NCBI RefSeq assembly: GCF_014633365.1
Contig: NC_068352.1
Coordinates: 16,587,310-16,651,309 of the forward strand
Direction of reading: 5' to 3'
DNA length: 64,000 nucleotides
DNA from: Diospyros lotus
Taxonomy: Eukaryota; Streptophyta; Magnoliopsida; Ericales; Ebenaceae
Each line of letters opens with the position of its first letter. The first letter of the stretch is position 1. Of the stretch, positions 42,051 through 55,336 are shown one piece after another. The notes beneath the pieces were generated by a model. The model saw nothing but the letters and a program-made list of their open reading frames with translations, searched no databases and was not told the DNA's origin. Both the position numbers and the translations under genes were made by a program.

Positions 42051-45000
42051 ATTTTTTATGTATAGATGTGCGTGAGGACCACAATGGGCAACAAATGGTA
42101 TATGGATAGTGGATGCTCACGACACATGACCGGTAAGCTAGTCCTATTCCTGGATCTCACTCACAAAGATGGGGATTTGTCACGTTTGGTGACAATGCCA
42201 AAGGTAAAGTAGTTGGAATTGGCACGATCAGTAAACCTCATTTCACCACTATAAAAAATGTTCTTTTAGTAGATGGTTTAAAGCATAACTTACTTAGCAT
42301 TAGTCAATTTTGTGACGATGGGTATGAAGTTATATTTCGTCAAAATTACTATCTTGTCATTGATAGTGATAATGTTACTATTACATGTGCTAGTAGACAA
42401 GGAAATGTTTATATAGCTGACATTGAGCAAATTAATGTAAAATGCCTAATGGTGAAAATGAAGAATTTTTCTTATGGCATAGAAGATTAGGTCATGTCAA
42501 TCCAAATTTAATTAGAAAAATAGCTAACAAAGACTTAGTAATAGGCCTCCCTAAGATAAAGTTTAATGAAGAGATCTCTTGTGATATTTGTTCCCGAGGA
42601 AAGCAAATGAGAGCTTCTTTTAAGTCTAAAAATGAAATATCAACCAATTGGCTTTTGCAACTTTTGCACATGGACCTTTTTGGACCCACTCAAACTAGAA
42701 GTATGGGTGAAAAATTTTATGCATATGTTGTAGTAGATGACTATTCTAGATTCACTTGGGTTATGTTCTTGGCCTCAAAGGATGAGGCATTCCAAAATTT
42801 TGTTAAACTAGCTAAAAGAATCCAAAGAAAGCAAGAAAATGAAATCGTCTATTAGAAGCGATCACGGTTGGGAATTTGAAAATAGGCACTTTATGGAGTT
42901 TTGCGAAGAGAATATCATCCTTTATCAATTCTCCACACCTAAAACTCCTCAACAAAATGGTACTGTTGAAAGGAGAAATAGGACTCTCTAAGAAATGGCT
43001 AGAACCATGCTTTCCAACTTACTTTTGGGCGAAAGCGATAAATACCGCTTGCCATATCCTAAATAGATTTAATCTAAGACAAGGTATCGAGAAAACTTTG
43101 TTTGAGCTATATTTTGGCAAAAAGCCTAATGTATCCTATTTTAGAGCCTTTGGATGTAAATGTTTCATTATAAACACAAAGGATAATGTGGAAAAATTTC
43201 AGGCTAAAAGTGACTAAGGCATATTTCTTGGGCAGTCAAACACTAGTAAAACCTATAGGGTATACAACATTAGGACAAACTCTTTAGAAGAATCAATCCA
43301 TATAAAATTCAATGAGCACCCTGAAACAAAAGAAAGAAATGATATTGAAGAAGAAATGTCAATTGATCTATCCAAAGAATTTTAAAAGGTAGATATCAAA
43401 GAAGTCCATAAAGATGTGCCCTCAAGCTCTCAATCTCAATCCCAAGATCAATCCTTAGAAAATAAAGACCTAGATAGGCTTCCTAAGAGTTTCAAACATG
43501 CATTAAGTCATCTTATAGATCAAATCATAGGGAATCCAAACCAAGGAGTGATGACTAGGGCGTCTTTTCAACAATATTGTAATAATGTAGCATTTATATC
43601 AAAGGTTGAGCCAACTTGTGTAGACCAAGCTTTAGAAGATGAATATTGAATCAAGGCTATGCAAGAAGAACTAAACCAATTCAAGAGAAATGAAGTTTGG
43701 GAGTTAGTTCCTAGACTAAAGGAAAAATCAATCATATGAACCAAATGGGTGTTTAAAAATAAGCTTGATGAGAGTGGAAACATAGTTTGAAATAAAGCAA
43801 GACCAATAACAAAAAGATATTGTCAAGAGGAAGGCATTGACTTTGAAGAATCATTTGCTCTAGTAGCTAGATTAAAAGCAATAAGGATATGTTCTTAGCC
43901 TTTGCCTCTCATAAGAACTTTGTGCTATATCAAATGGATGTGAAGAGTGCATTTCTAAATGGCTACATCAACGAAGAGGTTTATGTAAGTCAACCTCTAG
44001 GTTTTGAGGACCCGTACTTAGAAGATCATGTGTATAAGCTTAGAAAAGCTCTTTATGGCCTCAAACAAGCTCCTAGAGCTTGGTATGATAGGTTAAGCAA
44101 ATTCCTCATTGAGAAGGAATTTTCTAGAGGGAAAATTGATACAACCTTTTTCATAAAAAATAAAGGTTCAAACATTTTAATTATTCAAGTATATGCAGAT
44201 GACATTGTGTTTGGAGGAACGAGCGACAAATTATGTAAGGAGTTTGCAAATCTAATGACAAGCGAATTTGAGATGAGCCTCGTGAGAGAATTAACGTATT
44301 TTCTAAGACTCCAAGTGAAACAATCAAAAGATGATATATTTGTACATCAATCTAAATACCTAAGAGAAATGCTAAAAAAATTTGGTATGCAAAATGTTAA
44401 AGCAATAGGCACCCCAATGAGTACCTCTACTAAGCTAGATAAAGATGAACAAGGCAAAAATATGGATTAAAAATTATATACGAGTATGATAGGATCTTTA
44501 CTCTACCTAAGGACGAGTAGGCCCGACATCATGTTCAATGTATGTCTATGCGCCTGATTTTAGTCAAATCCTAAAGAATCTCATGTATTGGCTGTCAAAA
44601 GAATCTTCAAATATTTAATAGGAATCCAATATGTAGGATTATGGTATCCAAACGAGGATGATTTCGAAATAATAGGATATTCCGATACGGACTTTGTTGG
44701 TTGTAAAGTAGACTGAAAAATCACCTTTGGCACTTGTTAGCTGTTAAGAAATAAACTAATATCATGGTTCTCAAAGAAACAAAATTCGGTGACGTTATCT
44801 ACAACCAAAGTTGAATATATCGTTATTGGTAGTTGTTGTGCGCAAGTTTTATGGATTCGCTAAGAATTAACAGATTTTGGAGTAGTATTTAAACAAACCT
44901 CGATTAAGTGTGATAACATGAGTGCCATTAGTATATCAAAGAACCTCGTGTTGCATTCACGCACAAAACACACAGAAGTCAGGCACCATTTCATTAGAGA

Positions 45001-45140
45001 TCGTGTCAAAAACCAAGAGATAGTGCTTGAATTTGTTCCAATTGACTTGCAATTAGTCGATATTTTTACAAAACCCCTTTCGGAGGATTGATTTAATTAT
45101 ATTCGAAGGGAATTAGGGATAATAAACCCTTTCTGATAGA
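42051..45140 (+). pseudogene. Pol of the SIRE-like copia element
   Basis: Protease WYMDSGCSRHMTGK (42095-42135). GAG-pre-integrase and integrase zinc finger (HRRLGHVNPNLI..CDICSRGKQ). Integrase core with HMDLFGP, VVDDYSRFTWV, SDHGWEFEN and TPQQNGTVERRN in two frames. RT with [43 protein letters not shown] and an intact active site [10 protein letters not shown] (about 44190). RNase H with YSDTDFVGC, KVEYI and RTKHTEVRHHFIRD, ending DIFTKPLSED near 45090. Domain order PR-INT-RT-RH is diagnostic for copia. Multiple stops and frameshifts; the RT block 43889-44470 is open for 193 codons. Confidence 0.88.
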
Positions 45141-45192
45141 GGAAATTAGCTATCATGTGGTGTGGTTCATTTTGTTTTAGAACAACAAAAAT

Positions 45193-45335
45193 AGTCGACT
45201 TGTTAGAAATTAAAGTCAACTAACGATAAGTCAACTAAAGTCTATTTATAGTTAACTCGCAATAATTAGTCGACTCCCAATTAAAAAAAGTCGACTCACA
45301 GTAAGTCGACTAAAGATTTAAAATAGTCAACTATC
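45193..45335. promoter_or_regulatory. Second AGTCGACT array, between pol and the third ORF
   Basis: Four exact AGTCGACT octamers and several variants (AGTCAACT) in 140 bases, resembling the U3 array at 39619-39845. The text after both arrays is similar too (AAGCAAGTCGCCC against ACGCAAGACGCCC). A TATTTATAG word lies inside the array at 45243-45251. It may be an internal promoter for the third ORF derived from LTR sequence (inference). Confidence 0.55.
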
Positions 45336-45480
45336 CTGAGACGCAAGACGCCCATTCAAACGACCCTCGACCTTCCCTCCCCTTACTTCAAAACCCACTT
45401 CCTCTCTTTCTTTCAAAACTCTTCTCATTTCTCACCTGAATACCCTCTCTCTCTCACTCTCTTGTAACCTCTCTTCGCCG

Positions 45481-47056
45481 GTGTTCTCATCGCCGCTTGC
45501 TGCCCCTATTATCAACTCTGCCTTCCCTACGATGTTTCCTCTTCGGTCTCAAGTAATCCAATTTTTTTTTTTTTTAATTTTGTTTGTTTTGGTGTTTGCT
45601 GTCTCATTTCTATCTTTCCACCTTGACACTCTTTTGACATCCAACATTTCAGTCATATTCATTTCTCACCAACATGCTATGCAACCATATCTTCGGTAAG
45701 TTTATACCTCTGTCCAAAATTTCATTACGCCATAGTGATTTTATTAATTTTTCATTTACATGTGAATGCTTGTTGATTCATGTGTTTTTATTTTTTTTGT
45801 TGGTTTTGTTGCTTTTGGTTTTATATTGTTTATTGAGTCTGTTTTGCCTATTCTAGTTGAAATAGTAGTCTATTGTCTTTTCGACTCAACCCATTATAGT
45901 CATGTCAGCCTGTCGCAAACGTTCCCGAACCTCCATCTCATTGTGACGCTCGTCACCTCCTCCACAACAAGTAATCCAATCTTTGTACTTCCCGAACTCA
46001 AACCTAGAGGCATACTTTTATAAAGTATTTCATGCCCGAACTATTCTTCATGGCAAGAATCTTTTGCGAATTCTTCGATGCCCGTCAATTAAACTTTTGT
46101 GCATAGTTTTTTGAAAACTGCCCCTGGATAGTTCTTCTTAATCAATGTTGTGTGTACCCATTTTTGGTTCGTACTTTCTATAGCAACCTAGATAATCTTT
46201 ATCACACATACGTCAAAGGAGTAGATATCATTGTGACCCGGGAATTCTTATCAAATGTTTTAACATTCCCCTTATTATTGAAGAATCTGAGATTCCATTC
46301 ACTAATGTCCCATGGGAAACAATAATTCTTAACATAATCGATAATCGTAATCTCATTCCCCAAAATAATTATTCGATTACCTATCTTAAATCACTCGACC
46401 TTTGATTGGCTCACAAGGGACCCATAGTAGTTTCACTCCTACTAATGCACGTCTATTATGGGCTCTCATGAATAATCGTCCCATAGGTATCATGTCTCTC
46501 ATTCCCGAGCATATCCAAAATGCCGCGAGCCATAAAAGTTCTCCTCTCCCATATGGTCACCTTCTTACTCATATTTTCAATCACCTCCAAATAGATCTTG
46601 GAGATGAAGAATTTGAGCCACCCTCTATCTATCACACCATAAATGAAGCCATTGTGCCTCGAATGCATTACAAATACACAAATCACACATCCTTCTATCA
46701 TCACTACAACCTCAATCGAACCACTAACCGAAGATGACCCTGCTTGTACTCCTGTCCATCCTGATCAACCTTCAGACACAGTTGGTCCATCCTCTGTTCC
46801 ACCTCCCTTTTCTCTTTTTATTCTTCAGGAACGCTTGGAGCACCTTTTCACTAATCATGAAGCTATCCATAACGAGCTTCACGTCCAGTACTCAGTTACT
46901 GCATTGGAGGACAAGATGACAACTATGTTCTGTGATTTATTTCGTGTCATTGATAGCCGTCTACCTCGACGATCAGATCAGTCAGATGATACTCCAGTGT
47001 GGTTTCCTGCACCACCTAGGGATGATTATGTTTATCTTTTGTATCAGGATGCCTAA
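45481..47056 (+). pseudogene. Third ORF of the SIRE-like element, with a putative plant transposon-protein domain
   Basis: Downstream of pol, in the place where SIRE elements carry an extra (env-like) ORF. Translating across frames gives LFFMARIFCEFFDARQLNFC, TFYSNLDNLYHTYVKGVDII, FLSNVLTFPLL, then the open segment 46402-46737 with NARLLWALMNNRPIGIMSLI, LPYGHLLTHIFNHLQIDLGD. This resembles the putative plant transposon protein domain (PF20167-like) more than a viral envelope. A proline-rich and acidic C-terminus follows (ITALEDKMTTMFCDLF-like region, ending PRDDYVYLLYQDA at 47056). No membrane segment or signal peptide is convincing. Several frameshifts. Function unknown. Confidence 0.55.
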
Positions 47057-47185
47057 GTTTATCTTTCATTACAGTTTCTCATCATGATGATGTATATCTT
47101 AAACTCTATATTTTTTTTAATCATGCTTACTTATATGGTTCCTTTTGTTTCCTTATAGTCTCCACTAACGTTGTTTTGATTTTAA

Positions 47186-47206
47186 CAAAAAAAAGAGGGG
47201 AGAAAT
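47186..47206 (+). promoter_or_regulatory. Polypurine tract of the SIRE-like element
   Basis: AAAAAAAAGAGGGGAGAAA follows the third ORF by about 130 bases. Further G-rich purine runs (AAAGGGGGAG, GAGGGGGAG) lie at 47396 and 47421, as in SIRE-lineage 3' ends. The 3' LTR that should follow is missing: another LTR starts at 47466. Confidence 0.5.
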
Positions 47207-50093
47207 ATGGCAGTATGGCAATTCAATGTATTCTATGAGTTTAAGAATTGCATGAGCTACTTTTATGATTATCATTGTTGCACGCTTACTAATTGCTCAC
47301 TATTGTTTCTGGCTTTTCTAGTTTTTGACTCTTGATATTTTTTCATGCTTGTAAGGCATAATATTTTTCTTTGATGTATGCCGTCAGTATTCTTGAAAGG
47401 GGGAGTTTCTCTATAAAATTGAGGGGGAGTTCAAAATTTCTAGAATATGTAATTATGTCAAAAATTGTAACGTCCCCATTTTTATGATTAATATTTATAT
47501 ATTTTTTCCAGGGGACGCGACGCTAGCACGGTTGCCAAAAACTCATGGCAACCTTTTTCTTGGAAACCTAGGTCAAGGAATTCAAGGGGAAGCATCAGAA
47601 TGATTGGTACCTACCAGAATCTTAATGAAAACATCACAGCTGGCACACCCATTTATGATAACAGAGCTTAATTACCACTACATACATCATCTATTACATT
47701 CTTAAGTATTAATCAAGGTCAGTTACATTAAGCGACACTAAAGCTAACATGTTACCCTATTACAATATTTGCAGTGAGATGACACCACCAGGACCTTATG
47801 GTCAGGACCACTCTGTACACGTTTAAACCCCCGCCTCAAGCACCGCCTAGCTCACCCTCATTCGGTACCCTACTCTTACTTGGAATGACGTAAGCAAACG
47901 TGAGCCGCAAGGCTCAACAAGTATAATAGAATAAAGGTAACAGGATAAGGATATAACTTTCCCCATACCACATGCATTTCATGCCAATGCAGCAACATAC
48001 CATGCCATGTACAATACATGCTTTAGCCCCTAAATGCATAAAGATAAAGTAAATTACACATATACGGTCATTGGAGCCCACATAAGATGCATACACTGGC
48101 GCCCAAATCCCACATACAAACCTGTTAGCAACTAAGCATAGGCTACCAAATCATTATTCTTAACATGCTCTTTATCACATCATTTAACATCTCTTACCAT
48201 CATACATAACACATCACCATAACATATAGCTATCGTGGGTCTCATCCCCACGGTCTTATGCGCCTTTCTTATCCCTCATAGCCACTCTTACTTATCATGC
48301 AATGTAACATTTAAGAAATGTAATGGCTCATGTAGCATAAACTTGATGACAAGGCTCCCATAAACTAAGTATCAGGCCATGCTATGCCCACATAAGCACT
48401 CACACAGGCAAAGTGCTCTAAATGCATATGCTTATGTATCATACCCAAGTCAACACTCAGGCAACTGGGTCATGCTAATGCGCACACTTCCCCACACACA
48501 CAGAGCATGTCCCCCCAATGAATGCAACCCAACCCCATGTGTCGCACATCATGATATGCACAATAACAAATGTGGGTGACTAGCAATACTAGCTTTCTTG
48601 GCTTGTTTGAGGCTTGTAACAATGACCAATAGTTGGCCCCCATACATCCAATGATCGACTGTCATGACCCACCGGTCGACAACCAATAGCTTTGCACCCC
48701 ACACCCTTAAACACCCACAACTCACACATGACATTCCTTTCGCAAGGAGACACAAATCCCTGCATCATTTGACCCTAACAATAATGCATCATTACTTAGA
48801 AACCTGAGGGTGATTTGAGACCCTTATTGAGACTACAAGCATGGCTCAACCGGATTTAACATTACGGGCCAAATAAATAAACCAAATCAGATTATTCAAT
48901 ATCGAAAAGGATAGTGCAAGAAGAGCTTACAACCGAAACCGAAAGAAGAAATACTTAGAATCTGTAAGAGGGTTAGGAACATGCATACAAGAAATAAGGG
49001 AGTGGGAGCTTGCCTCTTAATAGAGGATTCGATGGTTCTTTTGCAGAAAACACCAGTTCCTGAAATCCAAATATCAAATATTTTTACATAAGATTGTTGT
49101 AAATGATCGAACTTATTTTTGTGTAAAACGGTAGGGAAAAAAGAGCTGGGATGCGTTCTCACGAGCCTCCGAAAGAAGGCCCACGCATTGCCATGAGCAG
49201 CCTACTCCGACGCGTGCACTACATGCGTCGCCTTCTTTTCTGAAGTCAACGATTCGACCTCCCTTCGAACCTACGGCTCCCTTTCTTCCCTCTCTACAAG
49301 AATATGCTTACACGGAACTTACGTCATTATTTTCCAATAGTTTGGGCCCAGATTTAGGCAAAGCTTTGAAATCTCTGGTGACGCTCATTTCTCCATCGTT
49401 TCTCCACCAATTCCGCTTCTTCTTTTTTTCAAAATCTTCCCTTCTCTCAAGAATAGATTTCTTACCTCAAACCCTCTCAAATGGGTGGAAATCTAGCCCA
49501 AATTCCAACCCGACGCTTTGTTTTTCACCCCCAAGGCCCTATTTATAGACTTTTTCAGCCAATCGCCTTTCACCAAGTGTCCCACCACCTAGCGCGATAA
49601 TCATTACATCACCACTTGTCCCTGCCACTTCATGCTCATTTTTGTGTGCCTCATCATGACTTCCAATGGCCCGTTCCACCGGTTCATTTCTTCAATAATT
49701 TTGTTATGGGTTTTTAATAATTCCACACACCCACCCATGATGATAATGTCATGCATAACACAAAATCGATAAGCACATAACTGGCCAGTGGCCTCACATC
49801 ACAATATAAAATGCATCTAACACATACTATCCTGTGGCTAATACTTGCAACCAGAGAAACTGTGATAACATATGGATCATAGGTTATATTTCATATACAG
49901 GGCTATAGCCATATATATATATATATAATCTCACCCATGGTCGTCCCCTTTAGGTGCGCCCCTCATTTGTCACTGTAGAAGTGTAAACCCAGTCAGGCTA
50001 GTGCCTACTAGTTTTAGGGGATATATCCCGGCAGTACATAACCGTAGTGCGCATAATCATCTTCGATCTTCCCAATGCATATGCAACACATAG

Positions 50094-51140
50094 TGAAACA
50101 CCTCGCTCTCCCAGGGCGTTAGGTAACGTAAGATTCAGGGGATGTATATTTCCTTCCAACGGATACTCAACACAAAATCGTACCTCGAAGATCACGTTAC
50201 ACCTTCTCAGCATATCAGCTATGAACCATTAATAAACTAAGACATGTACATCGCCTCAAATGCGGAAGCTAGATCGAAACCTCAATAGAACATAACCGAA
50301 ATCACTTTATTCATATCATAAAGCCAAACCATCATTTTACGTGACATCATCAAAATAAACAACATAATTGAAAACAACATATTATAAACTATCCACTAAT
50401 CATCGTCACTCCTCGGCAATCCCTTTTCCCTTCGCACCATTGCCTTCACTTAAAACGTTTGAATATTCCAAGGACAAAGTCCATATTAGATGATGAATCA
50501 TCTAAGTGAGAGTTCAAAACACGTTTTCATGAATGAATGCAAGGCATGAAATAAACCAACACAACCCGGTAAGCCCTAACCTAAGAGAATCCCACAGCGC
50601 TTAACCATACCACGGGGAAAGAGCAATCTCTCTAAAGGTCATGCCACCATACCGACATATCGACATGACACGGTTCTAGCTTAAGAGGGGCAAGGTCAAC
50701 GCATCTCCCCAACATCTCGGGAACAATCGTTATCAATTCCCGGCCCAGGACGCAAGAACCCAGCTCACCACATCTACGTCGGAGATTACGTTCCCGCTCT
50801 AAGCATCTAAGAACCACTACACAATCCCAACTCAAACCCATATGGTCCACCTAGTCATCCTAGTGTAACTTCCCTGACCAAACGGCCCAGCATGAAAACC
50901 AAGGCGGCTATCTTGACATGCACACCAGCATGAAATAAACCAACACAACCCGTCATAACTCCTATTACTCTCAATACCTTTACATTTTCCTTGATCATTT
51001 AAGGTCCGGGGTACTCCCTTCGGTCGATTCGATCAGTTAAAAATGTGATAGTATACCCTACAACTTATTTCTTTCAAAAATTTCACTTATACCCTTCATC
51101 AAATACCGTTTATAACCTCAATGATTTCCCGGGTATTACA
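50094..51140 (-). mobile_element. Solo LTR, 1047 bp, internally deleted relative to 51248-53670
   Basis: Begins TGAAACACC on the plus strand and ends CCGGGTATTACA. A perfect 5-bp target duplication CATAG lies at 50089-50093 and 51141-51145. It is homologous to the first ~600 and last ~200 bases of 51248-53670 (shared AATGCGGAAG, ATGACATCATCAA, GTTTGAATATT, GGATAATG/GGACAAAG words), so a large central piece has been lost. Confidence 0.82.
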
Positions 51141-51247
51141 CATAGGGTGGCCACATACCAAATGCAAGTGAAACAATAATATCAATGTATGCCTGTGCTC
51201 ATTCATGGGATGTGATAGAAAGAACAAGCCATGTCATGCTCATGATA

Positions 51248-53670
51248 TGTAACGCCCCACTTTTTCTAGGGCGTTAGATATCGTAAGATTTTGGGGATAT
51301 ATATTTTTTTCCAACATAAACTCCAAACAAATCGTTCCCCAAAAAATCCTGTTATACCTTTTCAGCATACCAAAGTAAGATTTAAGCTAAGACAGGTAAA
51401 TCATCATAAATGCGGAAGTTAGATTGAAACCTCAAACGGTACATAACCGAACCATTTTATTCATAACATGAAAATCGTACTATCGTTAAACATGACATCA
51501 TCAAGATATACATCATAATCAAAAGACATGCTATGAACCACTTACTAATCTTCGTCACTACTCAGCAATCCCTTTTCCTTTCGCACCGCTACTTTCACCT
51601 AGAACGTTTGAATATTTCAGGGATAATGTCCAAAATTAGATGCTGAATCATCTAAGTGTGAGTTCAAAATATTTTCATGAATGAATGCAAGACATGAAAC
51701 GAAACTGACATATCCCCTGACATGTCCTAGCCCAAGAGAATCCCACACAACACTTAACCCTAACTGGGGAAAATACAACCTCTCTAAAGGAAATACAACC
51801 ACATCTATACATTGGCATAACACCGTCCTAGCTTAAAAGAGGCAATATTAATGCATGAACCTGGGAATCACCCCATCATCATTACGTTCCCACTTAGAAG
51901 CATTCCAGACCATGTCAACACAAATCCTGGCCACATGATGATCAACACTATCCCTGAGAATCCACGTCCACCTTGAAAACAATGCTACTGCTCAAAGGCC
52001 CTAGGGTGGTGTCCACTCGCAGCCCCGTCACTTAAGCCGATCCGGGGTGGTGTACATTCTCAGCCCCGCCATTTGTCAACTCACAAGGGTGGTATCCACT
52101 CTTAGCCCCCGTCATAAGTGGGCATTAATACTTGGTATGCTTCCCTAGTGCTATCACTCAAGTGCCACATCATAAGTTAACATCTCACATCTCACATGAA
52201 CAACAAAAAAACATGCCAATGCCACATACCATGAATCGATGCATCATATAAATCAACATTTCATGTATATAATTTATCACACAAAATTCAATGCACAAGA
52301 ATAAACATTTTGGGATGAACCTCCTATATGAAAACAACCATAACAAGTTAAACCGTTCACATGCAATCAAACTGTTTGCATGAACTAAATTAAGTTTAGG
52401 AAGAACCAAAACCAAGTTTTATGTAGTGAGGAACACTCACAAGTCAAAACATTTGTAATATGCTAAAACCAACTGTTGGATCAAACCACTCAACTTGAAT
52501 GTACTCAGAATGCCTCAATTTCCATGCAAATCCTCAAGTTCTTTTTGCAGAATTCTTCCCTCTTTCTCAACAACAAGACCATTCCTTTTGTTTCCCTCAA
52601 TTTGGGAGAGATTATACTCAAAGATGTTTTGGAATGGTTTGTGATCAACTTAGGCCCCTATGTATAGACGTCTCTAACCAACCACATGTTGCCACCTCAA
52701 GGGAGTCATTATGCATCATTATGAGGCCTTAACTTAGCTTCCAAGAAATCGAATAGTTTCCTGCCACGTATCCTTAAGGGTAAGATTTTGGAGATTTAAA
52801 GGCTAAGCAAACTTTTATAGCCAATCACGCATTGTCACCTTGTGAGGTCATCATGAGTCTTATCTGCCACCTCAAGGGAGTTATTATGCATTATCATGAG
52901 TGCTTGCCACATGTCCCTAGGTTGAAGACTAAGCAAAATTGAAGGCTAAGTCTTGGACTCCAAAGTGATTCAAAGGTGGATTTAATGATGTTTGAAATCT
53001 AAAGCTGGATTAAAATGTAAACTCACGTACGCACCTTCTTAGATATTTACACATTTTCCCTACCATCTCATGCTTTGATTTGTGTGCCTCATCATGACTT
53101 ATAATGGTTATAGTTGGCCCAATTCGTTACCCTAATGATCCAGTCACAAAGTTTCAAGAATTACACTTTGGCCCAAACCTTTCAGGTAATTGCATTTAAA
53201 CCCTTTTCAACTTGGTCCTGGGTTAATTTTTAATTGCATTTTAGTCCATGGGGAAAGGATTAATTATGCTAATATCCCTAATTTTTAGGTAAATTACACT
53301 TTTACTCGAATCTCAATAATTTTGATTTTTCCCCTGGCTCAAAAATTGAATTTTTGTCTCCAGACTTCCACAATCCCTTGAAATATCTTATTTCCTCAAG
53401 TATCTGAATCTAAAAATCTTGAGTATTACATCCTTTATGATCATTCATTTTTCCAAGCTAAAATTAGCTGTACAAAAATTGTCTATGTTTTGATTACTTT
53501 CAGTGTCATAAATTCTATCTCAAGACACTCGTCAATGACATATCTTTTTCCTTAGATATTTACGTTTCGGGGTACTCCTTTCCATCGATTCGACAATTAC
53601 TTAACTAAATTCCCAAATTGATTTCTAGTTCCATGAACTTAGTTAACACCACAAAATATGGGGTATTACA
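51248..53670 (-). mobile_element. Solo LTR, 2423 bp, gypsy Del/Tekay-like
   Basis: Plus strand TGTAACGCCCCAC..GGGGTATTACA. The flanking pentamers are TGATA (51243-51247) and TGATG (53671-53675), a target duplication with one change. Read on the minus strand the head (TGTAATACCCC) matches the plan of 55337-57761, which lies in the other orientation. A repeated GGTGGTGTCCACT..CAGCCCC motif occurs three times at about 52010-52110. Confidence 0.78.
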
Positions 53671-54468
53671 TGATGCACCATTATCACAATCTCAAGACAT
53701 GCCATGATAGTGAGTAATTTATTCAATTTAAAGTTATTTTTAGTTTATGAACATGATCAACACAGCTAACAAATAGCACTAAAACATGGATTTCTTATCT
53801 AAGCCTCAAGATCACGATGAGGTATTTTAGGGCATACGAAATGATAACAGGGCATAGAGAAAAGACAAGCCTCCCATGAAAAATTCCAATCAATACACTA
53901 CTCCTTAGGAATAATAGGGGAGAACAAACCCCACCTGGCTAATAGGAACATCCCCAAACTCAACCAACAAAACCCCAGCCAAGCCCTCAAGCCCATCTCC
54001 AAGAGTAAGAAATATTCTAAGAAAACAGAAGAGTAGAAGGAAACTTACCTTCTTAAGCCTTCTTCAACACTTAACAGCAGCTAAAGACTCTTCGGATTAG
54101 GGTTTGGCTTGATGTTGGAGAGAAGAAGAGGATTTGAAGAAATATAGAGACTTACAAGAGAGAGTGCTCTATTTGAGTGATATTTTCCCCACAAACTCTT
54201 TCTTTTATATTTTCTTCATAAGTCATGTTTATCCATTCATTTATTTTCCTAAATTCCTTTCTTATTTCCCAATCCAGAATCTTCTATATGTTTCCCGAGT
54301 CAATGGTAGTTCGGATGATATATATCTATATATACACGTATTTGCAGTGTGTGAGAGACATTCAGATGTGATATTCAAGGAATGTGAGTGTAATACCCCG
54401 AGAGCCCAGATAAGTTAGAATATATCGAGGATAGTGTAAGAAAGGAAACAACACCAGCTGGATACCTT

Positions 54469-54560
54469 TTGGGCTGAATGTTGGCAAAGAACTCCCAAGT
54501 TAAGCGTGCTTGACCTGGGGCAATCCAAGGATGGGTGACCCCCCTGGGAAGTTCGTGTAG
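54469..54560 (+). other. 5S-rRNA-like segment of Cassandra LTR 1
   Basis: AACTCCCAAGTTAAGCGTGC and GGATGGGTGACC..CTGGGAAGT match the internal control region of plant 5S rRNA (A box AAGTTAAGCGTGCTTG; C box region GGATGGGTGACC). It is not a 5S gene: the 5' and 3' stems are replaced by LTR sequence. It may still recruit RNA polymerase III factors (known proposal for Cassandra). Confidence 0.9.
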
Positions 54561-54882
54561 GCCCATCAGGGTAAGTTGTTCCGGTTCTTCCTATCGCTCG
54601 ATGCGGGATGTTACAGGTGGTATCAGAGCCGACCCTTGGCGAAAGCGGTCCGATGAGGGCGGGGAGTGGCGCCGGGGCTTGAGGGCCTGTACAAGGAGCG
54701 GCTTCTGGCAGGCTTCTAGGATGGCAGCCCCCAAGGGGAGAAGGTCTGGGACCAGTTGTAAGGTCGCATGACGAGGACGTCATGTGCTCAAGGGGGGGAG
54801 AATGTAATACCCCGAGAGCCCAGATAAGTTAGAATATATCGAGGATAGTGTAAGAAAGGAAACAACACCAGCTGGATACCTT

Positions 54883-54974
54883 TTGGGCTGAATGTTGGCA
54901 AAGAACTCCCAAGTTAAGCGTGCTTGACCTGGGGCAATCCAAGGATGGGTGACCCCCCTGGGAAGTTCGTGTAG
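54883..54974 (+). other. 5S-rRNA-like segment of Cassandra LTR 2
   Basis: Identical copy of the 5S-like segment in the second LTR. Confidence 0.9.
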
Positions 54975-55336
54975 GCCCATCAGGGTAAGTTGTTCCGGTT
55001 CTTCCTATCGCTCGATGCGGGATGTTACAGTGAGAGCCATTCGGATGTTATAGTAGGTCATTTGAATATGAGGGTTTAATTTACTAAAAACAGATTTTGG
55101 GCAATTTTGGTATATCTTCGAATTCTGGGCATAACTCTTTCTTCCAAGCTCCAATTGAGGTGATTCAAGATGCTATGAAATGAAAAGAGAAAGATCTATA
55201 ACTTTCATGTTTTGAGGTTTGAGAGATTCGGTCTACATCATGGTCAAAATTGGGCTACAAACGGAAAATCTCACACAAGAAACATAGGCCATCTGAATGC
55301 CTCACACCTTATCCGGATGACTCACTGTAGCATTCA

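Larger units (their letters stand above)
54389..55029 (+). mobile_element. Complete Cassandra TRIM (641 bp)
   Basis: Two 227-bp LTRs (54389-54615 and 54803-55029) are identical by eye. The tRNA-Met PBS TGGTATCAGAGC is at 54618-54629, the polypurine tract AAGGGGGGGAGAA at 54790-54802, and a perfect 5-bp target duplication GTGAG at 54384-54388 and 55030-55034. The internal region is only 187 bp and non-coding. Each LTR carries 5S-rRNA-like sequence. These are the defining features of Cassandra, a terminal-repeat retrotransposon in miniature known across plants; it moves using proteins of other elements. Identical LTRs imply a recent insertion. Confidence 0.96.

Noticed and set aside
45481..47056. 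Retroviral-type envelope gene in the SIRE-like element
   Set aside because: No signal peptide, convincing transmembrane segment or cleavage site; the readable domain resembles plant transposon proteins instead.
54469..54974. Possible 5S rRNA genes
   Set aside because: Only the internal control region is present and it is embedded in two LTRs; this is Cassandra, not a 5S gene array.
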